A stretch of 55,934 nt of DNA from a candidate division TA06 bacterium (GTDB lineage: Bacteria > Edwardsbacteria > AC1 > EtOH8). The notes beneath the pieces were generated by a model that made no database searches, was not told the origin of the DNA, and worked only from the letters and a program-made list of their open reading frames with translations. This document shows positions 33,822-42,867 of this stretch, one piece after another. The translations under genes were made by a program, and so were the position numbers. Location: NCBI GenBank assembly GCA_016208585.1, contig JACQXR010000034.1, forward strand, positions 1 through 55,934. Direction: 5' to 3'. Position 1 is the stretch's first letter. Each line of letters begins with the position of its first letter.

Positions 33822-36374
33822 TTATAACTCGACTGAAAGTGAGAATTTTTTATTGTATTTCTGTAATTCACCGCCGGGCTCCAGGGAAAAATCGAATGTT
33901 ATATTTCTATACCCCACTCCGGCGCCAAAAGTATTGGCCGGGCCTAAATCGAAATTCCCTTTATCGTCGGTACCGATGCGGCCAATTCTGTCATAAACCA
34001 AACCATAACGCAGAGATAATGAAGCGGCGCCCATATAGCTGTATTCAAAACCCAGATGACTTACAGTCTCTTCCAGTTCTTCCCTCCAAGGCCGGTCGTT
34101 AACCACCAGCATCTTGGTGATATCATAAGCGGCTGTCAGTTTGGCCCAGCGGCCGTCCAGGATCTTATAGGCAGTGCCGACCCGGAGATTGCGGGAAAGG
34201 GGGTCGGCCTGCTCGGCGTCAATGTATTCCAGCTTGGGACCGATATTTTGAAGATTGGCTCCGAAAGACAGTCCCTTAAATGGCCCCCGGTACAGTAATC
34301 CAAAATCCAAAGCCCAGGTGGTGGCCACACCCGTGCCCTCCTCTCCCGGTGCCCCGAACGGCGCCAGATGGGAATGGATCAATTTTAAATTTACTCCGCC
34401 AGCCAGGTCTTTGAATATCTCGTTGCCGTAAGAAAGACTGGGGGAAAATTCATAACTGGAAAACTCGCCGTAGTTTTCGCTATTGGGACCGGTATGCTGA
34501 CTGGTGCCTTCGGAGATAAAGATGACGTTGCCACCAAACACGCCCCAGTCCTTGTAGGGCTGGACATAGGAGATGTACTCATAATACATATCGCCCACAT
34601 CGGCCCAGATATCGGAAAGCCAGGGGGAATGCATCAAAGAAGCATAGCTCTTATCCTTTCCGATTTTCACCAGATCTGAGGGATATAATGCTTCCAATAA
34701 CATCCGGTTCAATTTGCGCAAATCATTCTGGCTCAGATTCCCGGGGCCTTCTGCCAAAAGTTCCTGGGCTTCGACCGGGAACGGATTATTTGCCCACTGT
34801 TCCTGCTGGTAAAAATCAGTCCGGGATAGGCTTAGGTTAATTTCGGCCAGCAATAACTGCCGGCCTTCGATGGGTACTCCCTGGCCATTAAAATGATTGT
34901 CTAACTCGGCCAAAGCTTTTGGCCCCATCAGGCCTTTAAGATACTGAAAAGGATTGGATTTCTTTTGGGAGGCCACGAACCATTCCGGATAATATTCGGC
35001 AAGCAGAGCCCGGTTTAGAACGGCGGTATTTCCTGAGGAACCCAGTCCCATAAGGTTTTGCAGATGTTGGCTTGGGTTGCGGCCGCCCGGGGCCGGTTGG
35101 CGGACGAGCTGTGAATCGGAGAGGACATTGTTGTTAATCTCATCCAACCAAAGCCTTTGTTCTGCTTCGGCCAGGGGGCCTTCGCCGGCATACTGTAAAA
35201 ATATCTGACCGATGGTTTCTTTTGTTCTTGCCTGAATATAAGCGGCCAGAGAATCTCCCATGTCAAATGCTTTATATGGCGTTATGGTTTCATTCAATAT
35301 TATGGTTCTATTCAACAAGGATTCCATCGCTACCCGGTTAAGCAGTCGCATGTCTTCCTGCGAAAGTTCGGCAGTCTGGAGTTTAAGTAAATCTGGATAG
35401 GCTTGGAGCAAGAGATCCTGATTCCAAGAGTAAAGCGCTCCGCCTTTGAGACTTTTGTCGGCCAGAACTGAGGTTTCTGGTTTTAAGGCTACATTTTTAA
35501 ATCTTTGTTCCTTGTAAAAATCAGACTGCCGGCAGACATTGTTCAGGGCAGCGGCTAAAATTGACTTCAGGCTGTCCGCATGGCTGTCCTGGTATTTTCG
35601 GGATAAAAAGATTTTGGCTTTTCCCGTCATCTGGCCGTAAATATACTGGGAAACCGGATTGGCCCGGCCTTTGATTTTCTGGGCCAATACCTGAGGATCA
35701 ACTATATTTGAAACCGCAAAGCCCAGACTATCCGGGCGCATACGGTATTTGGCCAATACTTCTGTCGCCTGTTCCGGGATGGCGATATCACCCCAGCTAA
35801 TTGTTTTATAAACAGCCCGGCCGTTGATTTGTTTATTCAACGCATACGCCAAATTTGCCTTGGCCTGGCTGTCCAAGGAATCGCCCGCCTGATGCCCGGT
35901 GATGATGGCTCTGGCGTCTTCGTTTAACAAAGGCAATATGTTTTTACCGGCCAGACCCGCGGTGTCGGCCAGCGCGGCAATTAGTTTATTCCAGTCGGCG
36001 ATGTCGGATATACATAATAATGGGGTTCCTGAAAGTTTTATTACCATTCCTTCGGGATCTTTAAAATCATCCCGGGAAAAAACATTTCTCTCCGGCAAAT
36101 TCTTAAAGCTGTTCAAGAACCTGTTCCAATCCCTGATGTCATGAGAGTTCAACCGGGGATCGTTTCTTTTTAAAAAAGCCAGGCCCGCCGGATTATAATA
36201 GGTGGCGGTGGCATCGTCGGCAATGGCGCAGAAGGCGCTGCCCATGCCGCTGGGACGGGCGCCGGGCCGGATCAGCAAAAATATGGCCCCGCCCTCCGAT
36301 ATGGCCCAAGCCGGCGCTGTCGACGACAATATTATCGCCGTAGTCAGGAAAAGTTTGATTTTTGTGGTTAGCAT
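33822..36374 (-). CDS. PorV-like outer-membrane protein with a roughly 500-residue insertion
   Basis: An 850-residue protein whose ends are PorV/PorQ-like: signal peptide, then FLLIRPGARPSGMGSAFCAIADDATATYYNPAGLAFL (about 32-68), and from about residue 575 ASLMHSPWLSDIW, GVFGGNVIF and barrel strands to the C-terminal FSLSVEL. Typical PorV has 350-400 residues; here about 510 helical residues are inserted after the first conserved block. The insert shows internal repeats (R-x-D-F-Y, then L-S-Q-x-D-x-R-x-L-N-R). It lies between the C25 and M6 proteases, as expected for a T9SS shuttle protein. Confidence 0.85.
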   Translation of the reverse strand: MLTTKIKLFLTTAIILSSTAPAWAISEGGAIFLLIRPGARPSGMGSAFCAIADDATATYYNPAGLAFLKRNDPRLNSHDIRDWNRFLNSFKNLPERNVFSRDDFKDPEGMVIKLSGTPLLCISDIADWNKLIAALADTAGLAGKNILPLLNEDARAIITGHQAGDSLDSQAKANLAYALNKQINGRAVYKTISWGDIAIPEQATEVLAKYRMRPDSLGFAVSNIVDPQVLAQKIKGRANPVSQYIYGQMTGKAKIFLSRKYQDSHADSLKSILAAALNNVCRQSDFYKEQRFKNVALKPETSVLADKSLKGGALYSWNQDLLLQAYPDLLKLQTAELSQEDMRLLNRVAMESLLNRTIILNETITPYKAFDMGDSLAAYIQARTKETIGQIFLQYAGEGPLAEAEQRLWLDEINNNVLSDSQLVRQPAPGGRNPSQHLQNLMGLGSSGNTAVLNRALLAEYYPEWFVASQKKSNPFQYLKGLMGPKALAELDNHFNGQGVPIEGRQLLLAEINLSLSRTDFYQQEQWANNPFPVEAQELLAEGPGNLSQNDLRKLNRMLLEALYPSDLVKIGKDKSYASLMHSPWLSDIWADVGDMYYEYISYVQPYKDWGVFGGNVIFISEGTSQHTGPNSENYGEFSSYEFSPSLSYGNEIFKDLAGGVNLKLIHSHLAPFGAPGEEGTGVATTWALDFGLLYRGPFKGLSFGANLQNIGPKLEYIDAEQADPLSRNLRVGTAYKILDGRWAKLTAAYDITKMLVVNDRPWREELEETVSHLGFEYSYMGAASLSLRYGLVYDRIGRIGTDDKGNFDLGPANTFGAGVGYRNITFDFSLEPGGELQKYNKKFSLSVEL

Positions 36375-36404
36375 TTCCTTTTCTCCCGTTAATTATTAAA
36401 TTTA

Positions 36405-39400
36405 TTATTTCATTACAACCATTTTGCCGATGGCACTAGCTTCCCCCGATTGTCCCTTGACCGTGATTTTGTAAAAATAGACGCCATTGGCTAAAAGGCT
36501 TCCGTCGGCATCGCGTCCGTCCCAGTATATTTGATGATAGCCAAAACTTCTGCCGTTTTGAGCCAGGGTTTTGATCATCCGGCCGCCGATGGTATAAATT
36601 TTTATGGTAACATCGCCTTCCTGATACAGATTAAAAGTAAAGCAGGTGCTCTGCCTGAACGGGTTGGGATAGTTGTAAACCCCGTCAATCTTATTTTCTC
36701 CGGATGAAGCCAGGACATTCAAGTTAATCTCCAAAACGCCTTTATTGGAAGCTAGATCGCAGGCCGACAACCTTAATTTATTGCTCCCAATTTTAAAATT
36801 TTCAGGAACAGTCCACAAGGCTTGCCCGGAATTGGTGCTGCCTATATCAAAGATAAAATCATCGCTGAGATTTTTTAATTCCTTGTCATTTATCAGCAAT
36901 TGCACCTGGTCGGTCTGAGATGCCGAAAAAGGAATTACATTAAGTCCCGCGTCGTCTCTTACTTTTACGGCCAGCCGGGAGGATGTTCCCACCGGATCTC
37001 CGTTGATCAGCTTTACATCATTGGCCCACAATTCTATGTTTGGTTTGACGGTGTCGGACAAAGCAGCAGTGTCGGTTCCGCCGATCCAGAGGTCGCCGCC
37101 CAAAACGCCGCTGACGTCGGCATTTGAACCCCAGGCATAAACACCAAGCCTTGCGCCGGACAGAGTCTCGGACCTTAGAGAAGAAATATTTGGCAGGATA
37201 AAACTTGCGCTTAAACTGTCGTTTTGGACCATGGCTCCAAACTTGACTAACGGCTGACCTGGAATTTTGAACTTTAGCGAGTGAGTATATAAAGAACTGT
37301 CCGTCCGGACGGCATCGTAAAGAGTAAGCAGGGCTTGACCGTTAAAGGAGCTTGTCAACCCGCTTATTTTGCCTTTTACCGAATAAAGCCCCCGGCTTTT
37401 CAAGGTATCATCATTTAAAACCAGACTGCAAACTCCGGCCGGTTTGGCCAAATACAAAGCCGGATCCCCCATTAAAATGTAGAGATGATTACCCCCTGAG
37501 GCTAACTTGCCATTGTAAACAGCCTGTCCTATATCATATGGACGTTTGAATAAGCTGTCATAAATACCTTTGGCCAAATTAAAATTGCCATTAGAACCAG
37601 TCCCCCGAGTAGCGCCTACGGTAGCAATGGCTCCCCCGCCGCTTTTGACCACCAGGGAGGTGCCGATGGATTCGTAACGGTTCATGTCAAACCGGGAAGT
37701 TCCGCAGGTTCCCATGACCACCAAAGGCAATTTGTCGCCGTTGGCCAGGTTGGCCACATCTGTATCCCGGAAATACCATTCATGACCCCAGACCCAATAT
37801 GCCCCGTGGCCAAAAAAGTTGATAATCCCGGCCCCTATATTCCAATTGCTGATCAGGGCATTGCGAGCATCCGATTTATGTTTATCCGAATCCATAGGAT
37901 ATTCCCGCATTACCCCATATACCTTTTCTATGTCGTAACTGTCCGGCAGACTGTATTGAGCCAAAGATTCCGAATCGGTAGTATGAATTGTTTCACCGCT
38001 GTAGGAGCCGCCGGATACAAACTCATCATCGGCCACCAAAATAGCCCGGTTGCGCCATTGCATATCCCCGGATGCTGATTTGTAACGGAAAACTTTATTC
38101 ACAACCGTCCAGGCTTCATCGGCGTTCTTGGCAGGTATCCGGGCCAATATAAGCTGCGGCAGGTTTAAGCCGTTCAAGCGCACATACCAGTCGTCGAATG
38201 TATCAAAGAGGTATTCACCCAACTCCAGTCTTAATCCATCTTCCTGGTGAGTGGGAATAAAATTATGCCGGCCCCAGGTTTTGTCTATTTCCCGGTAATC
38301 GTAACTGCCGTCCCCGAACAACAGGCATCTTTTGGGATTGGGGCCGTTGGAGTTCAAATAAATATGATCCAGAAACTTACGGATGGCCGAGGGATCTTTT
38401 AAGCCGAAGCTGAATTCATTGTAAATCCAAGAGAGTTTGACAGCCGCCATTGGCTGTAGGCGGGATTCGCCGGCATGCAAGTTCAGCAAGGCCTGGACTT
38501 GGGGCCAGAATTCATCGGCTGTGATCACCAGATAATTAACGGTTAAGTACTTCTGCCTTAAATTTTGAGACGCATAAGGCTCGATTTTAACCGGCCTCTG
38601 CCAGCCAGGACTTGCGGCCGCCCAATAAAAGCGGCCTTTCCGCCAGACATCTTCAAACTCAGAATATGATTGATAGATGCGATCACTCTTAATGTTGACC
38701 GGTTTTTCGGGATTGCTGATATCCAGAATTGTCAAGCTGTCGCTGGCAAAGCCGGTCAGGCGGAATCGATAAGGCTGTCCGGCCAGTGAATCGGCCCGAA
38801 ATTTCAGATTGTAATTAAAGGCTTGATAATTGCGGCGGTAATAAACTTCGAACCAGTTCAAATATACTATATCCATTGTATCGGCAGCGTCTCGGTCCAA
38901 CTGCAGATTAATTGTATTATTAGAAGCAGGTATATCTGGTAGAATTAAAGAATCGGAAAAGGGACCTGAGTCAGGACCGGCGGTCCACTTTTTTCCATTG
39001 TAAAGTATTCCGTTAACACCCCAGTTTAAATGATGATTGCCATTAGTACCAGACCTGTAATCTATTTTTATCCTTGCCGAACCCGGCATGGCATAAGATA
39101 AATCAAACGGCAGGCTGTAGTCGTGGTAAGCTTCCCCGGTCATCCGCTTCAAACTTAACCAGTACCACAGTTCTCCGGAATTGAAGGGATTGAAAGCATC
39201 CTGTTCAAAGTGCAGGGTGTCGTTGAAACTTTGAGGAGCGATGTAATTTAAGGAAATCGGGCGGCAATCGCGCTCAGCCATCCTTAAGCCGGCGGTACCT
39301 CCCCAGCAAAGCCAGTAGCTGTTGGTCTCGCCGTAAGGATTATAAAAATGGCCGTTGAGCAAGGCGCTGTTTTTATCCCATCCGGCCAGGCTTTGGCCGA

Positions 39401-40337
39401 AAAAAACTATCTGGTCGCCGGCATCAAACTTGCCATCCTGCTCTCCTTTTACCATGATGCTCATCTGCTTCAGGCTGTCAGCAGTCGGCGGAATGTATGA
39501 CTTTGAAAAGGCCCGCGATCCGCCGTTGTATATTTTTATGGTCCGGGGATCTATGATGTCCGGATTGATGCCGTTCCGTTTTAGGTAATTGTAATCCATC
39601 CGGTAAATTCCCTGACTGACCACAGACAGTTTGTACCAAACGGGAGCAGCGGCAAAAGGATCGTCAGCTTTGGCTCCGGACTTGGAATATTCTGCCAGCC
39701 AGCTTTTGGATTGGGAGTAATTGATTATTTGATCGGCCAGGATCGGCCCGTAGACTTCATCATCACTGATCACACTGGGGCGGCCGGGAATATCCCAGGT
39801 TACCTGCACCTGAATACTGCGATAAATCCTTAACTTTTTTGAGACCGGGTCATATTGGGTGGGATAAACTTTTACCCAAGCCACCCGGTGACGCCTTAGC
39901 ATGTCCACGAAATGAAGCAGTACTGGAGTTTGCGGAAATAACCCCTTGCTTTGATAGTAGTTATCGTTTTTGCGATAAACATAACTGCCCAAATCGTTTT
40001 GCCCCTTTGCCTCTAAGAATGGGACCGGGGCCAGATCTATGCCGGAATATTCGTCATACTCACCGGAAAGCATTTTGACTTCAACCCGGGCGTTCTGGGG
40101 AATTCCTACCATCACTTGCCGATACAAACTGATAGGCTGGCCCGGCTCCCCTTCAGTTTGACAGCCGGATATTGATGGTCTGGTCTGTCCCAGGTCGTTT
40201 AGTGTAAAGCTGACTGGGGCAAAATGGCAGGAGATCAAAGCTTCGCTGTCGCCTGACTTCAAAAGCTTTATTTGGGCCAGGGCCGGAACGGACATAAACC
40301 CAATGGTACAGATGATTATGATTTGTTTTTTGGTCAT
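36405..40337 (-). CDS. PorU-like C25 (gingipain-type) peptidase with T9SS sorting domain
   Basis: A 1310-residue protein with a signal peptide, an N-terminal beta-rich region, and the C25 catalytic domain: FFGHGAYWVWGH with His844 and VMGTCGTSRF with Cys878. A C-terminal domain follows: YNYPNPFRQSTCF, IKIYTIGGRMIKTL, YWDGRDADGSLLANGVYFY and MVVMK. Length, position beside a PorV-like gene and domain order fit PorU, the T9SS sortase that removes sorting domains and attaches cargo. PorU normally keeps its own domain. It is the first gene of the locus. The ATG lacks a Shine-Dalgarno and follows a terminator-like T tract by a few bases. Confidence 0.9.
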   Translation of the reverse strand: MTKKQIIIICTIGFMSVPALAQIKLLKSGDSEALISCHFAPVSFTLNDLGQTRPSISGCQTEGEPGQPISLYRQVMVGIPQNARVEVKMLSGEYDEYSGIDLAPVPFLEAKGQNDLGSYVYRKNDNYYQSKGLFPQTPVLLHFVDMLRRHRVAWVKVYPTQYDPVSKKLRIYRSIQVQVTWDIPGRPSVISDDEVYGPILADQIINYSQSKSWLAEYSKSGAKADDPFAAAPVWYKLSVVSQGIYRMDYNYLKRNGINPDIIDPRTIKIYNGGSRAFSKSYIPPTADSLKQMSIMVKGEQDGKFDAGDQIVFFGQSLAGWDKNSALLNGHFYNPYGETNSYWLCWGGTAGLRMAERDCRPISLNYIAPQSFNDTLHFEQDAFNPFNSGELWYWLSLKRMTGEAYHDYSLPFDLSYAMPGSARIKIDYRSGTNGNHHLNWGVNGILYNGKKWTAGPDSGPFSDSLILPDIPASNNTINLQLDRDAADTMDIVYLNWFEVYYRRNYQAFNYNLKFRADSLAGQPYRFRLTGFASDSLTILDISNPEKPVNIKSDRIYQSYSEFEDVWRKGRFYWAAASPGWQRPVKIEPYASQNLRQKYLTVNYLVITADEFWPQVQALLNLHAGESRLQPMAAVKLSWIYNEFSFGLKDPSAIRKFLDHIYLNSNGPNPKRCLLFGDGSYDYREIDKTWGRHNFIPTHQEDGLRLELGEYLFDTFDDWYVRLNGLNLPQLILARIPAKNADEAWTVVNKVFRYKSASGDMQWRNRAILVADDEFVSGGSYSGETIHTTDSESLAQYSLPDSYDIEKVYGVMREYPMDSDKHKSDARNALISNWNIGAGIINFFGHGAYWVWGHEWYFRDTDVANLANGDKLPLVVMGTCGTSRFDMNRYESIGTSLVVKSGGGAIATVGATRGTGSNGNFNLAKGIYDSLFKRPYDIGQAVYNGKLASGGNHLYILMGDPALYLAKPAGVCSLVLNDDTLKSRGLYSVKGKISGLTSSFNGQALLTLYDAVRTDSSLYTHSLKFKIPGQPLVKFGAMVQNDSLSASFILPNISSLRSETLSGARLGVYAWGSNADVSGVLGGDLWIGGTDTAALSDTVKPNIELWANDVKLINGDPVGTSSRLAVKVRDDAGLNVIPFSASQTDQVQLLINDKELKNLSDDFIFDIGSTNSGQALWTVPENFKIGSNKLRLSACDLASNKGVLEINLNVLASSGENKIDGVYNYPNPFRQSTCFTFNLYQEGDVTIKIYTIGGRMIKTLAQNGRSFGYHQIYWDGRDADGSLLANGVYFYKITVKGQSGEASAIGKMVVMK

Positions 40338-40343
40338 AAAAGA

Positions 40344-40382
40344 TAAAAATTAAAAGCCGGCATCAGTTGATTGATACCGGCT
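40344..40382 (-). terminator. Leader terminator (attenuator) before the C25 gene
   Basis: Minus strand: AGCCGGTATCA (40382-40372) pairs with TGATGCCGGCT (40365-40355), 11 bp with one G-U, followed by TTTTAATTTTT. It ends about seven bases before the ATG at 40337, inside the transcript of the promoter at 40542-40570. Confidence 0.8.
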
Positions 40383-40387
40383 AAATA

Positions 40388-40517
40388 AGGCAAAATTCGT
40401 TGCCTAAAAAGAGATACTGCCGAGCCGATATCAGGGTACGGTAAAAAGGCGATTCTATAAATTTTAAATCCCTGTTTAATCCCTGACATTGAACGGCTCT
40501 AATACAAATATCTCTTT
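40388..40517 (-). promoter_or_regulatory. Structured leader RNA, riboswitch-like
   Basis: Minus strand nested helices: P1 AAAGAGATA (40517-40509) with TATCTCTTT (40416-40408); P2 GAGCCG (40499-40494) with CGGCTC (40427-40422); P3 TCAGGG (40486-40481) with CCCTGA (40436-40431). A separate hairpin AGGCAA/TTGCCT (40405-40388) follows. GATATCGGCT (40432-40423), the 3' side of P2, can instead pair over 10 bp with AGCCGGTATC (40382-40373), the 5' arm of the terminator. That gives mutually exclusive terminator and antiterminator forms. No known riboswitch class is recognised. Confidence 0.65.
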
Positions 40518-40541
40518 ATGGTTTCTTTTGTTAACATGATA

Positions 40542-40570
40542 ACTATAACCTAAAACAGGCGGTTTGTCAA
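40542..40570 (-). promoter_or_regulatory. Sigma70 promoter of the seven-gene T9SS-type operon
   Basis: Minus strand TTGACA (40570-40565), 17 bases, TATAGT (40547-40542). Start near 40535 gives a leader of about 200 bases. Confidence 0.85.
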
Positions 40571-40607
40571 GGGTCTGACTTTAAGTTTGTGGCGATTATT
40601 TTTTCTG

Positions 40608-41468
40608 TTATCGCATCAACAAATTAGCGTAAAATCCCCAAATTATTTTCCTGGCCAGCAGAGCAATAACAGCCCCCATTGCCAAAAACGGACCGAAAGG
40701 AACCATGGCTTTGGCAGGCTGGCTTTGATTTTGGACATCAAATACTTCGGAGGTCTTTTTAAGCTTTCCTAGCAACATCAGGGGAACTCCGGCCAAAGTG
40801 CCCAGCAGAAATGATAGGAACAAGACCATCAGCACAGCCTGCCAGCCCACAAAAGCACCGATGAAGGCCGCCAGTTTGATATCGCCCCCGCCCATGGCCT
40901 CCTGTTTGAATATCTTTTCCCCGCCCCAAGCCGAAAGCCAGATCAGCCCGCCTCCCACCAAAATACCCGTCAGGCTGTCGAGCCAGGGCCAGAAACCGAA
41001 GGGATCGTCAAAACCGAAAAGAGAAAGGTTAAGAGCAGGATAGAATGTCCCTGCCATCCCGAAAGCCAGACCCAGGCTAATACCAGGAAAGCTCAAGATA
41101 TCCGGAATGATGTAATGCCGGATGTCTATGGCCGAGATCACCAGCAATGCCCACAAGAACGGCAGGTAACCGGCCAGCCTCCAGTCAAGGCCGAATTTTA
41201 AATAAGCGGCGGCAAAAAGCAGCCCTCCCGACAGCTCTACTAACGAATATTGTACGGAGATCCTCTTTTGACACTGGCTGCATTTGCCCCGTAAGATCAG
41301 ATAGCTGATAACCGGAATATTCTGGTGCCATTTGATGGCTGCGCCGCAGTCCGGACAATGCGAAGGTTTGACCACCACCCCCTCCCGTCGTGGTATCCGC
41401 CAGATGCAGACATTGGCAAAGGAGCCGAAAATCAGCCCGAATAAAAAAAATATTAATGTAATTGCCAT
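40608..41468 (-). CDS. pilD: Prepilin peptidase / N-methyltransferase (A24)
   Basis: A 286-residue polytopic inner-membrane aspartic protease that cleaves and methylates type IV prepilins. The N-terminal cytoplasmic domain has two CxxC pairs (HCPDCG and CSQCQ) for zinc, and the catalytic aspartates lie in SAIDIRHYIIPD and GGGDIKLAA. About seven or eight membrane segments. It is the last gene of the dgt-pilB-rimO operon, 19 bases after rimO, and would process the pilin-like protein at 17468. Confidence 0.96.
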   Translation of the reverse strand: MAITLIFFLFGLIFGSFANVCIWRIPRREGVVVKPSHCPDCGAAIKWHQNIPVISYLILRGKCSQCQKRISVQYSLVELSGGLLFAAAYLKFGLDWRLAGYLPFLWALLVISAIDIRHYIIPDILSFPGISLGLAFGMAGTFYPALNLSLFGFDDPFGFWPWLDSLTGILVGGGLIWLSAWGGEKIFKQEAMGGGDIKLAAFIGAFVGWQAVLMVLFLSFLLGTLAGVPLMLLGKLKKTSEVFDVQNQSQPAKAMVPFGPFLAMGAVIALLARKIIWGFYANLLMR

Positions 41469-41487
41469 GAGTTTTAACTTCCGTTAT

Positions 41488-42861
41488 TTATTGTGGAACG
41501 ATGATCCCGCCAAGATCGTAATCCCAGGCCCGGTCTATCCTAACTTCAGCAAAGTTCCCCGGGGTAAGCACCTTATTTGTTTGGATATATATCTTGCCGT
41601 CCACCTCGGGAGCCTCGGCATAACTGCGGCCATAATAACTGTAGCCTTTTTTAAACGGAACGACCGAGTTTTTTTCAACCGTCCCTTCCACCAACACCTG
41701 GAATATTTTGCGAACTCTGATGTTATTACAGCGATAAGATATTTTCTGTTGCAGGCCCATCAGTTCATCGCGCCGATTTTGCCTGAGGGACAATGCCACT
41801 TGTTTTTTAAAATTGCAGGCCCTCGTACCTGGTTCGGCAGAAAAGGCAAAGGCCCCCAGCCTTTCAAATTTCTGCCGGGAAACAAAATCCAGCAGTTTCT
41901 CAAATTCGTTTTTGGTTTCGCCGGGAAAGCCGGTCATAAAGGCCGTTCTTACTGCCAGGCCGGGCAGTTCGCTCCGCAACTTAGACATCAATGATTCCAA
42001 TTTTTCGCTATCCGTTCTGCGATTCATGGCTTTTAAAATCGGGCCTTCGCTGTGCTGCATCGGGATGTCCAGATATTTAACGGCTTTCAAACTATTCTTG
42101 AGTGACCTGATCAGTTTTTGGTCATAATGGGCCGGATGGGTGTACAACAGTCGGACCCATTCCAGGCCTTTGATCTTATCCAGCCGTGACAGCAGATCCC
42201 CTAATTTTCTTTCCCCGTACAGGTCCAGTCCGTAGTTGGTGGTATCTTGGGCGATCAGGTTGATTTCTTTGACGCCTTGGGATGTCAGTATTCTGGCCTC
42301 AGCTACGAGATCTTTCATCGGCCGGCTGCGGAATCTTCCCCTAATTTTTGGAATGAGGCAATAGGAACAATTGTTATCACAGCCGTCGGCTAGGCGGAGA
42401 TAGGCCCAACCCGGCCCGGTAGTCAAAACGCGATTGTGATAGAATTGGCCTGAATAATCGCAGCTGGTTTTGGAGACAGACAGTTTTTTGGTGCCGGCCA
42501 CGGCTGAAACGATGTCATTGTAGCCGTGCACTCCGACCAGTGAGTCAATCTCCGGAATTTCGCGCAACAGTTTTTTGCCCATTCGTTGCACCAGACAGCC
42601 GGTGACCACTAAACGAAAACCGATTTTTCCCTTATGCCGGGCTATGATAGCAATTTCGGATAAAGCCTCGCTGACGGATTCCCGCAAAAAACCGCAGGTG
42701 TTAATAATGGCTGCGTCGGCCCGAGAAAGGTCGCTGGTTACTTGATACCCGGCCTGAAAGAGTTGGCCGATCATAGCCTCGGTATCCACCCGGTTCTTGG
42801 AACAGCCAAGTGAAACTAGATATGCCTTGCGGCTATACAATGGCCTGGCAGAATTACTCAT
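41488..42861 (-). CDS. rimO: Ribosomal protein S12 methylthiotransferase RimO
   Basis: Radical-SAM methylthiotransferase of 457 residues that modifies an aspartate of S12. UPF0004 domain with VSLGCSKNRVD, INTCGFL and TGCLVQR carries three cysteines for the auxiliary cluster. The radical SAM motif is CDNNCSYC with IPKIRGRFRSRP after it. A C-terminal TRAM domain is present. SKNRVD and the RGRFRSR segment favour RimO over MiaB. Sits 6 bases after the PLD-like gene. Confidence 0.96.
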   Translation of the reverse strand: MSNSARPLYSRKAYLVSLGCSKNRVDTEAMIGQLFQAGYQVTSDLSRADAAIINTCGFLRESVSEALSEIAIIARHKGKIGFRLVVTGCLVQRMGKKLLREIPEIDSLVGVHGYNDIVSAVAGTKKLSVSKTSCDYSGQFYHNRVLTTGPGWAYLRLADGCDNNCSYCLIPKIRGRFRSRPMKDLVAEARILTSQGVKEINLIAQDTTNYGLDLYGERKLGDLLSRLDKIKGLEWVRLLYTHPAHYDQKLIRSLKNSLKAVKYLDIPMQHSEGPILKAMNRRTDSEKLESLMSKLRSELPGLAVRTAFMTGFPGETKNEFEKLLDFVSRQKFERLGAFAFSAEPGTRACNFKKQVALSLRQNRRDELMGLQQKISYRCNNIRVRKIFQVLVEGTVEKNSVVPFKKGYSYYGRSYAEAPEVDGKIYIQTNKVLTPGNFAEVRIDRAWDYDLGGIIVPQ

Positions 42862-42867
42862 AGTTAA

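Noticed and set aside
40388-40517. Known riboswitch class (c-di-GMP, cobalamin, SAM, ydaO types)
   Set aside because: None of the conserved core words or helix orders that I know for these classes are visible in the leader.
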